The notes under the pieces: generated by a model
Told to the model about the DNA's origin: nothing
The model's input: the letters and a program-made list of their open reading frames with translations, nothing else
Database searches by the model: none
NCBI RefSeq assembly: GCF_018128905.1
Contig: NZ_CP063808.1
Location: forward strand, 4,092,001 to 4,156,000
Reading direction: 5' to 3'
DNA: 64,000 nucleotides
From: Streptomyces sp. A2-16
GTDB lineage: Bacteria > Actinomycetota > Actinomycetes > Streptomycetales > Streptomycetaceae
Part shown: piece after piece, positions 57,758-64,000 of the stretch
Numbering within the stretch: the first letter of the stretch is position 1
Layout of the letters: each line of letters opens with the position of its first letter
Translations under genes and position numbers: made by a program

Positions 57758-58318
57758 CTACTGTCTCTCCGTCAGCTGCAACCGGAACTGCCGTACGAAG
57801 GTCCTCGGGTCCCGCACGACCTGCCACAGCCCGATCGACAGCAGGGCCAGACTGACGACGAAGCAGCTCCAGAACACGAACTGGGCACCGGACGCGAGGT
57901 CGTGGGTGCTGCCGTCGTCGTAGCGGCAGTACGCCTGCGGGGGAAAGGCCTTCGAGACGCCGACCCCTCCGTAGTACATGGAACACGGATCCTCGCCGGG
58001 ATCCTTGAGCGTGTCGTCCGCCGTCACGACCAGCAGCCACGCCATCGCCGCGACGGGAACCGAGACGAACACGATCACCTTCGTCCAGATCGGCAGACGA
58101 GGGTGACCGAGGAGCCCGATCAGCGCGACCAGGACCACCACGAACACCGCGACGACGACCGCCGCGGTGAGCTGCCGCCCGAACACCTCGACCAGGAGCC
58201 AGGCGACCCCGGCCACCGGGGGAGCGGTGAAGAGCATGACCTTGATCCCGGGCGCGATCCGCGGGTGCACGAGCAGGAACACGGCGAACGCGCACGCGAT
58301 CACGGCTGGGAGCGTCAT
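57758..58318 (-). CDS. Membrane protein of unknown function
   Basis: 186 aa from ATG 58318, whose A overlaps the last base of the upstream lipoprotein stop. Five hydrophobic segments are visible (AVIACAFAVFLLV, VMLFTAPPVAGVAWLLV, AAVVVAVFVVVLVALIGLL, VIVFVSVPVAAMAWLLVV and a C-terminal VFWSCFVVSLALLSIGLW). An extracytoplasmic loop holds two cysteines (DPCSMYY and AYCRYDD). No family recognised. Probably acts with the lipoprotein. Confidence 0.78.
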   Translation of the reverse strand: MTLPAVIACAFAVFLLVHPRIAPGIKVMLFTAPPVAGVAWLLVEVFGRQLTAAVVVAVFVVVLVALIGLLGHPRLPIWTKVIVFVSVPVAAMAWLLVVTADDTLKDPGEDPCSMYYGGVGVSKAFPPQAYCRYDDGSTHDLASGAQFVFWSCFVVSLALLSIGLWQVVRDPRTFVRQFRLQLTERQ

Positions 58319-59334
58319 CAAGGACGGGCGGCGGGAGTGGTGGCGGAGCCCCGGTACGTCTCGTCCTTGCGCCACGGGCCGACACCGAGCTTTCCGGTCG
58401 TCCCGAGATCGAGCTCCGGTACGACCGTCACCGGATCGGCCGTGGGTGTGGCCCACACGCGGACGTACGGCGCGTTCACCGCTTCGCCGGCCTGAGTGGT
58501 GTTGCGCCAGGCCAGCGACGTCACCGCGGCCTCACCCGGCCCCAGCACCACCGGTCGCGGGGCGCTGTCCCCTCCGAGCCCGGTACTGATCCCCTCGGTG
58601 CCCCGCAGGATCCGTACGCCGTGCACGGTCTCGTGGTCCGCGTTCTCGAGTTCGAGCTTCGGGTAGCCGTTGAGTCGATACGGTCGTGCACCGCAGTTGA
58701 CCAGGTACAGGCCGACGACGCGCAGCCCCATGGCCGCGTCCCCCTGGTCGGCGTAGAGACGCACGCCCGACTTCGGGCACGTTCCCGAGACGGACGACCT
58801 CTCGACTGCGGGGACGCTGCGCACCTTGGTCACCTGCACGCCCGTCACCGTGGGCGCGTTCTCGGCCGTCTCCGTCATGACGACGGTTCCCTTGACGGTC
58901 TGTCCGGGTCCGACCGTCTCGACGGTCCGCTCCCTGTTGTCGACCGCGCCTCCGGACGCCGAGAGGAACCCGAAGGTGAGGGTGTAAGCGGCCTTCTCCG
59001 TCTGCTGGTTGGTGAGCTCGAAGTCCGCGCTGTAGTCGACACCCGCGCACCCGCTGTCGGGGCCCCAGGCGTACAACGCGGTGATCTTGACGCCGTCCTC
59101 GGTCGTACGGCCGAGGGAGGGCAGAGGCAGTGCGGCGGGTGTGCCGGTGGAGCGAGGGGACGGTTCGGAGCGCGGCGTACCGCCGTACGGCACCTGGTCC
59201 TCCGGGCACAACGCCCTTGCCCGGACAGGGGCGTTGCCGTCCCCATCGCCCGGCGACGCGCTCTGGGTGCCACAGGCGGCGAGCAGCAGAGCCGCGGCGA
59301 GGACGGTGGGTGCGGTGCGGGAGACGGTCGGCAT
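58318..59334 (-). CDS. Secreted lipoprotein with DUF4232-like domain
   Basis: 338 aa. Signal peptide with lipobox LLAAC (C21). Two beta-rich modules follow: residues 80-180 (FELTNQQTEKAAYTLTFGFLS) and a DUF4232-like C-terminal module (about 185-330) starting with SGTCPKSGVRLY and containing LYLVNCGARPYRLNGYP. DUF4232 proteins are cell-surface proteins of actinomycetes without known activity. Operon with the membrane protein downstream. Confidence 0.85.
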   Translation of the reverse strand: MPTVSRTAPTVLAAALLLAACGTQSASPGDGDGNAPVRARALCPEDQVPYGGTPRSEPSPRSTGTPAALPLPSLGRTTEDGVKITALYAWGPDSGCAGVDYSADFELTNQQTEKAAYTLTFGFLSASGGAVDNRERTVETVGPGQTVKGTVVMTETAENAPTVTGVQVTKVRSVPAVERSSVSGTCPKSGVRLYADQGDAAMGLRVVGLYLVNCGARPYRLNGYPKLELENADHETVHGVRILRGTEGISTGLGGDSAPRPVVLGPGEAAVTSLAWRNTTQAGEAVNAPYVRVWATPTADPVTVVPELDLGTTGKLGVGPWRKDETYRGSATTPAARP

Positions 59335-59365
59335 CCGCCCACCTCACCAGGGGCCACGTGCAAGG

Positions 59366-59397
59366 GCTGTGACGGAACCCACACCTCCGGTCACAGC
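59366..59397. promoter_or_regulatory. Inverted repeat upstream of the lipoprotein gene
   Basis: GCTGTGAC (59366-59373) and GTCACAGC (59390-59397) with a 16-nt spacer, 32 nt upstream of the lipoprotein start. It could be an operator (the half-site resembles CRP-like TGTGA) or a hairpin. Confidence 0.4.
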
Positions 59398-59541
59398 GGT
59401 GTCACAGACCACAGGGGAACCGCAGGATGCCAGACCGGACGGCCTCCGGGACGCGAAGACCGGGCGGCCGGCGCATCCGGCAGCGTCGAGGCATCAACGA
59501 GTCCGCGGGATGGGTACTTTCCGGGCATGGGAGAGGTCGAG

Positions 59542-59934
59542 ATGGTCCCGGAGAAGGTGGCCTGGGTTCTGCTGCGTGAAGGGCGGGTGCTGGTGACGCG
59601 GAACCACGGTCTGGACGTCTTCTACTTCCCGGGCGGCAAGCGCGAGCCGGGCGAGTCCGATGCCGAGACCCTGGCGCGCGAGATCGACGAAGAACTCCGG
59701 ACCCGGGTCGACACCTCCACCATGGAGCACGTGGGCACCTTCGAGACGCGGAGGGAGCATGACGGACGCCCCGAGTTCCGGATGATCTGTTACACCGCCG
59801 ACCACACCGGCCCGTTGCTCGCCTCAAGAGAGGTCGAGGAGTCGGACTGGTTCGGCTACGGCGACCGCGCGCGGGTCTCGCCCGTGGACCAGATGGTGTT
59901 CGACGCGCTTCACGCTTCGGGTCGACTCCTCTGA
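59542..59934 (+). CDS. NUDIX hydrolase
   Basis: 130 aa from ATG 59542 (GAGAGG upstream; an ATG at 59527 is the alternative). The Nudix box is complete: G32, E38, R46-E47 and E50-E51 in GGKREPGESDAETLAREIDE. It hydrolyses a nucleoside-diphosphate-linked substrate with Mg2+. Single gene. Confidence 0.92.
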   Translation: MVPEKVAWVLLREGRVLVTRNHGLDVFYFPGGKREPGESDAETLAREIDEELRTRVDTSTMEHVGTFETRREHDGRPEFRMICYTADHTGPLLASREVEESDWFGYGDRARVSPVDQMVFDALHASGRLL

Positions 59935-60049
59935 GGGCGAGACGATGGGCCGGGCAACGAAGGGGCAGGCAACCGTGGTTGTGCGGCGATCCCCGTAGCC
60001 CCGCCGATGCCGAGCCGTCGACAAGGCACCCGGACACTACGATCGAGCC

Positions 60050-60445
60050 GTGACGATCACGTACGAGTGGCGGGGCGACGTCGACAACGCCGCCCTCAAC
60101 GCGCTGCACGCCGACGGCTTCGACCACCCGGTCGCTCGGACCGACTGGCGAGCAAGACTGGAGCGCCACAGCCTGGGCTGGGTCTGCGCCCGGGAGGACG
60201 ACTCGCTGGTCGGCTTCGTCAATGTCGTCTGGGACGGCGGAGTTCACGCCTTCATCCTGGACACGGTGGTCGCACAGGACCGCCGGGCCAAAGGTGTCGG
60301 AGCCGCGCTGGTGGCCACCGCGGCCCATGAAGCCCGTGCCGCCGGATGCGAGTGGCTCCATGTCGACTTCGAGGAACATCTCAGTCCGTTCTACTTCGAC
60401 GCCTGCGGCTTCAAGGCGACGACAGCCGGGCTGATCGCGCTGTGA
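60050..60445 (+). CDS. GNAT-family N-acetyltransferase
   Basis: 131 aa from GTG 60050. GNAT fold with the acetyl-CoA loop AQDRRAKGVGAALVATAAHEA (about 74-94) and FYFDACGFKAT at the C-terminus. The acceptor is not known. Stand-alone gene. Confidence 0.88.
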   Translation: MTITYEWRGDVDNAALNALHADGFDHPVARTDWRARLERHSLGWVCAREDDSLVGFVNVVWDGGVHAFILDTVVAQDRRAKGVGAALVATAAHEARAAGCEWLHVDFEEHLSPFYFDACGFKATTAGLIAL

Positions 60446-60588
60446 CACCGTGGGGTCGCTCCCGTACCCGGACCGGCCGTGCCAAGGCACGCCGTGGCGC
60501 CGGCGGGCTCTCCTGACGGCCGATCAGCCGACTGCTCGCTCTGACTTTGGAGATCGTCAAGCGCACCGCGAGCGCTAGGGTCCAGGCC

Positions 60589-61308
60589 ATGCCGATCACC
60601 GCAGTCATCTTCGACTTCTTCGGGACCCTGACTCCCAGCACGCCGGCGCATGTCTGGGATGAGCATGCCGCTCGGAGCGCGGCTCCCCTCGGCATCCCCG
60701 CGCGCACCTGGCGCGCGGCCTTGGACACCTCGTTTCCCGAACGGGCCACCGGAAGCCTGGGCGATCTGACGGCGACCTTCCGCACGCTTGCGCGGCGCTG
60801 CGGAGTCGAGCCGAGCGACGAAGCCCTCGCCGCTGCCTGCAGCGCGCGACTGACGGCTCAACGCGAGCTCTTCGTCCTGCGCGAGGACGCCGTCCCGGCA
60901 CTGAGCGAACTGCGTGCGCGGGGAATGCGCGTGGGCGTGCTGAGTGACTGCACCGCGGAGCTGGCCGAGACCTGGCCGCGGCTGCCGGTGGCAGATCTGG
61001 TCGATGCGCGGGTGCTCTCCTGCGAGGAGGGGCGGCGCAAACCCGACCCGGAGCTCTTCCGTCTGATCGCGCACCATCTCGACGCCACTGCGCAGGAGTG
61101 CCTGTACATCGGCGACGGGGGAGGACACGAACTCACCGGCGCGTCCCGCTGCGGCATGCGAGCGTTCCTGCTCCGGGCCACGGACTGGGCCGACAACGAC
61201 GCCCACACCCGCGAGGACGACTGGGCCGGTCCGTCCGTGTCGTCGCTGAGCGAGGTACCGGCACTACTGGATCAGCCGGGCGGCGACACGAACCGGGATT
61301 CGTCGTAG
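60589..61308 (+). CDS. HAD-superfamily hydrolase
   Basis: 239 aa from ATG 60589. Motif I is FDFFGTLT, with D9 and F10-F11 in place of the more usual DxD spacing; motif II is VLSDCTAE; motif III/IV K and D residues are in RRKPDPELF and YIGDGGGHEL. Haloacid dehalogenase-like phosphatase of unknown substrate. The second aspartate of the DxD motif is F here (DFF), which may lower phosphatase activity or favour a dehalogenase or phosphonatase-like role. Confidence 0.88.
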   Translation: MPITAVIFDFFGTLTPSTPAHVWDEHAARSAAPLGIPARTWRAALDTSFPERATGSLGDLTATFRTLARRCGVEPSDEALAAACSARLTAQRELFVLREDAVPALSELRARGMRVGVLSDCTAELAETWPRLPVADLVDARVLSCEEGRRKPDPELFRLIAHHLDATAQECLYIGDGGGHELTGASRCGMRAFLLRATDWADNDAHTREDDWAGPSVSSLSEVPALLDQPGGDTNRDSS

Positions 61309-61407
61309 GGGCTCGGCCACGACGAACATGACGGCGACGAAGGGAGCCCTTCGGCACGGCCACCGTCGCGCCCGTCGTGATCCGGCGCACGCCCGTGAAA
61401 GCCGGAA

Positions 61408-61632
61408 TCAGTGCTCGTCCTGAGGCAGATGGAAGTAGACGGTCCCCGACCACCAGGGGCCGTGCTCGGTCATCTCCGACGAGATCACCACGTCCTGGAT
61501 CTCGGCGGGCCCCAACGCCTCGACGGAATCCGCCAGTCGCCGCAACAGGGACGGAACGCTGTCGCAGCCGGGGCCGGCGGGATTGGCTTGCGAGAAATGA
61601 CGCACGGTCCAGTGCGTCGGAGTTTCGGTCAC
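61408..61632 (-). CDS. Small conserved hypothetical protein
   Basis: 74 aa from GTG 61632. Of a small actinobacterial family with the pattern DSVPSLLRRLADSVEALGP followed by EIQDVVISSEMTEHG and a C-terminal TVYF strand. Function unknown; likely a compact alpha-beta protein. Confidence 0.7.
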   Translation of the reverse strand: MTETPTHWTVRHFSQANPAGPGCDSVPSLLRRLADSVEALGPAEIQDVVISSEMTEHGPWWSGTVYFHLPQDEH

Positions 61633-61842
61633 CGGCCGATCGTAGGAGCTGGCACCGCCTGGTCAGCCGGCGAATACGGGCCCGCGCGGCTCCGTCAGGG
61701 CGGACGAGTCCGTGAACCACGGAATTCGCGACACAAGGCAACCCTTTGAGGGACCTGTGACCACAAGGAGTCGGATCCGGTCACCGCAGTGCCTGGATCC
61801 GGGTTCCGCTGGTCAACAGCTCGCAAGGAGAACGTCCTTCCC

Positions 61843-64000
61843 ATGAACAACCCCACGAACGGCGGGCGCCGCGGGCGTCACCGCCGTCGCTGGACCGCCA
61901 CCGGTCTGCTGCTCGGCGTGCCGGCCGCCGTCGTGCCGTACTTCCTGTTCACACAGCAGGACTCGCAGGCGGCGATGGTCGACCGGAGCGCCTGGTACCG
62001 GCTCGTCTCCGTACGCAGCGGCAAAGTGCTCGACGTCAACGGGTACTCCGTCGCCGACGGCACCCGCATCCAGCAGTGGACCGACCAGAAGACCGCCAAC
62101 CAGCAGTGGAAGCTGAAGCCCACCACGGACGGCTACTACGAGCTGGTCAACCGCAGCAGCGGCAAGGTGCTGGGAATAGCGGGCAGTTCGACCGCCAAGG
62201 GTGCCCCGGCCGAGCAGCGGACCGACAGCTCCACCACCTCCCAGCAATGGAGGATCAAGGAGGTGAGCGGCTCCGAAGCCGTCACCTTCATCTCCCGCAG
62301 AAGTGGCCAGGTCCTGGAGGTCGCCGGAGGTTCCACCGCCGAGGGTGCGGCCATCGTCCAGAATCCGGCCAAGAGCGGCACCAACCAGCAGTGGAAGCTG
62401 GTCAAAGCGGCCGCGACTCAGGCGGCCGGACCCTATGTGTGGAAGAACGCCCAGGTGGTGGGCGGTGGTTACGTCACCGGGCTGGTGTTCAACCCGCGTG
62501 AGAAGGGACTGCTGTTCGCGCGCACCGACATGGGCGGCGCCTACCGCTGGGACACCGCTGCCGAGCAGTGGATCCCGCTGACCGACCGGTTCGGCGACAA
62601 GGACTGGAACCTGCTGGGCATCGACTCGCTGGCCACCGACCCCGTCGACCCCAAGCGTCTCTACCTCGGTGCCGGGACCTACACCAACGAGTGGGCGGGC
62701 AACGGCGCGATCCTGCGGTCCACCGACCGGGGCCGCACCTTCAAGCGCACGAACCTGCCCTTCAAGCTGGGTGCCAACGAGCCGGGCCGCGGCGCGGGTG
62801 AACGCCTGGTCGTCGACCCCGCCGACCACGACACCCTGCTGCTGGGCACCCGCAAGAACGGCCTGTGGCGCAGCACCGACTACGGCGTGACGTGGACACA
62901 GGTCTCCTCGTTCCCGGTCAAGGACGGTGCGAGCAGCGGCGGGGGCATCTCCTTCGTGACGTACGGCCCGGCCGGGAGCAGGACGGTCTACGTCGGCGTC
63001 AACGACAAGTCCACCTCGCTGTACCGCTCCACCGACGGCGGCGGCACCTGGCAGGCTCTCCCCGGGCAGCCCACCGGTCAACTGCCCCAGCACGGTGTGG
63101 TGTCCGGCGACGGTTCGCTGTACCTGACGTACACCAACGCCCTCGGACCCAACGACGTGACAGCGGGCTCGGTGTGGAAGTACACGCCCTCGCGGAGCAC
63201 CTGGAAGAACGTCTCCCCTTCCCAGGGCGGTTACGGGTTCTCCGGTCTGGCCGTCGACCCGCGCAAGCCCTCCACGGTGATGGTCACGACCCTCGACCGC
63301 TGGTGGCCCGAGGACGAGCTGTACCGCAGCACCGACGGCGGCACGACCTGGAAGGCGCTCGCCGCCAAGTCGGTGCGGAACGCCTCCGCCGCCCCTTACG
63401 TCGGTACCGGCATCGGGCACTGGATGACCGCCCTGTCCATCGACCCCTTCAACTCCGGGCACGTGCTGTACGGCACCGGCAACGGCATCTGGCGCAGCAA
63501 GGACGCCACCGCCACCGACTCCGGCGGCACCAGCCACTGGACCGCGGGCGCCCGGGGACTGGAGGAGACCGCGCTGGCGGACGCGATCGCCCCGCCCGGT
63601 GGTGCCACCGTCATCACCGCCATGGGCGACCAGGGCGGTTTCCGCCATGACTCCCTGACCAAGGTGCCCGCCGGACGGCTGAAGAACCCGCTGATGAGCA
63701 ACAGCAGCGACATCGACTTCGCCCAGTCCAAGCCCTCGATGATGGTCCGGGTCGGTCGTGGCGGCGCGCAGGACGGCGCCTGGTCCACCGACGGCGGCCG
63801 CAGCTGGCAGGGCTTCACGGCGGAACCGGTGGGCAGCGCCGACAGCGGCCGCATCGCGCTCGCGGCGGACGGCTCCACCATCGTGTGGACCGAGTCCGGC
63901 CAGGCCCCGTACCGCTCGACCGACCAGGGGGCGAGTTGGTCGAGAGTCGCCGGCCTGGGCACCGACGCCGTGGTCGTCGCCGACCGCTCGGCGGCCCGGA
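61843..64000 (+). CDS. Secreted GH74 xyloglucanase with N-terminal ricin-type lectin domain, 3' end cut
   Basis: 718 codons visible from ATG 61843 (AAGGAG upstream). A basic N-region (RRGRHRRR) and hydrophobic stretch to residue 35 look like a secretion signal. Residues 48-190 form a ricin B-type beta-trefoil with three QxW-like repeats (NQQWK, SQQWR, NQQWK). The GH74 twin seven-bladed propeller follows: catalytic D228 (ARTDMGGAYRW) and D534 (ALSIDPFNSG), with repeated RSTDGGTTW Asp-box motifs. It should cleave xyloglucan backbones outside the cell. The lectin domain at the N-terminus, in place of a C-terminal cellulose-binding module, is a less common layout. Confidence 0.9.
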   Translation, partial: MNNPTNGGRRGRHRRRWTATGLLLGVPAAVVPYFLFTQQDSQAAMVDRSAWYRLVSVRSGKVLDVNGYSVADGTRIQQWTDQKTANQQWKLKPTTDGYYELVNRSSGKVLGIAGSSTAKGAPAEQRTDSSTTSQQWRIKEVSGSEAVTFISRRSGQVLEVAGGSTAEGAAIVQNPAKSGTNQQWKLVKAAATQAAGPYVWKNAQVVGGGYVTGLVFNPREKGLLFARTDMGGAYRWDTAAEQWIPLTDRFGDKDWNLLGIDSLATDPVDPKRLYLGAGTYTNEWAGNGAILRSTDRGRTFKRTNLPFKLGANEPGRGAGERLVVDPADHDTLLLGTRKNGLWRSTDYGVTWTQVSSFPVKDGASSGGGISFVTYGPAGSRTVYVGVNDKSTSLYRSTDGGGTWQALPGQPTGQLPQHGVVSGDGSLYLTYTNALGPNDVTAGSVWKYTPSRSTWKNVSPSQGGYGFSGLAVDPRKPSTVMVTTLDRWWPEDELYRSTDGGTTWKALAAKSVRNASAAPYVGTGIGHWMTALSIDPFNSGHVLYGTGNGIWRSKDATATDSGGTSHWTAGARGLEETALADAIAPPGGATVITAMGDQGGFRHDSLTKVPAGRLKNPLMSNSSDIDFAQSKPSMMVRVGRGGAQDGAWSTDGGRSWQGFTAEPVGSADSGRIALAADGSTIVWTESGQAPYRSTDQGASWSRVAGLGTDAVVVADRSAAR

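Noticed and set aside
1..64000. CRISPR arrays, insertion sequences, prophage or conjugative elements
   Set aside because: No spaced direct repeats of CRISPR type, transposase, integrase, capsid or transfer genes were found; the tandem repeats at 5065 and 50227 have no spacers.

Overview
The window looks like a stretch of a Streptomyces (or close actinomycete) chromosome. The DNA is very GC-rich, coding regions use G/C third positions, GTG starts are common, and many genes are coupled by 4-nt ATGA or GTGA overlaps. The families present (LacI, TetR and HxlR regulators, Rieske oxygenases, RsbU-like phosphatase, DUF4232 lipoprotein, GH74 glucanase) are typical of that genus. No insertion sequences, integrases, phage genes or CRISPR arrays are visible.

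Region A (1-11.8 kb) is a compact catabolic regulon around a LacI-family repressor (5104-6135). It holds a zinc-type dehydrogenase cut by the window edge, a carboxymuconolactone-decarboxylase-like protein, an HpaD/MndD-type extradiol ring-cleavage dioxygenase, an enolase paralogue, an FMN reductase, an FAH-family isomerase/hydrolase, an MFS carrier, a D-2-hydroxyacid dehydrogenase, an APH-fold kinase and a cupin. Five copies of a 16-bp palindrome (consensus GTGCTAwCGwTAGCAC) lie in the promoters of four of these transcription units and of lacI itself. The mix of ring cleavage with a kinase and an enolase-like enzyme suggests a pathway that handles a phosphorylated C3-type fragment; this is an inference.

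Region B (11.8-14.8 kb) contains a tRNA-like gene with an apparent 8-nt anticodon loop, an unrecognised 457-460 aa protein, and a divergent imine-reductase-like/HxlR pair.

Region C (15-51 kb) is a large degradation island of divergent operons. It encodes acyl-CoA synthetase, three acyl-CoA dehydrogenases, enoyl-CoA hydratase, 3-hydroxyacyl-CoA dehydrogenase, thiolase, an SCP-x-like thiolase with its DUF35 partner, two Rieske oxygenase alpha subunits with a ferredoxin and an FNR-type reductase, SDRs, a sugar-type ABC importer, an acetoin-dehydrogenase-like E1alpha/E1beta/E2 set, and three TetR regulators. Two genes of the PEP-utilising (phosphohistidine) superfamily and a histidine phosphatase are embedded in these operons. 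That combination recalls phosphorylate-oxidise-dephosphorylate strategies such as the corynebacterial cre pathway. The overall logic appears to be uptake, CoA activation, Rieske oxidation, side-chain removal by beta-oxidation or retro-aldol cleavage, and thiolytic cleavage of a diketone or acetoin-like product.

Region D (51-64 kb) is ordinary chromosome: an RsbU-like phosphatase, GNAT, NUDIX and HAD proteins, an aldo-keto reductase/DUF998 operon with a divergent TetR and clear operators, a lipoprotein/membrane pair, and the 5' part of a secreted GH74 xyloglucanase with an N-terminal ricin-type lectin domain, truncated by the window end.
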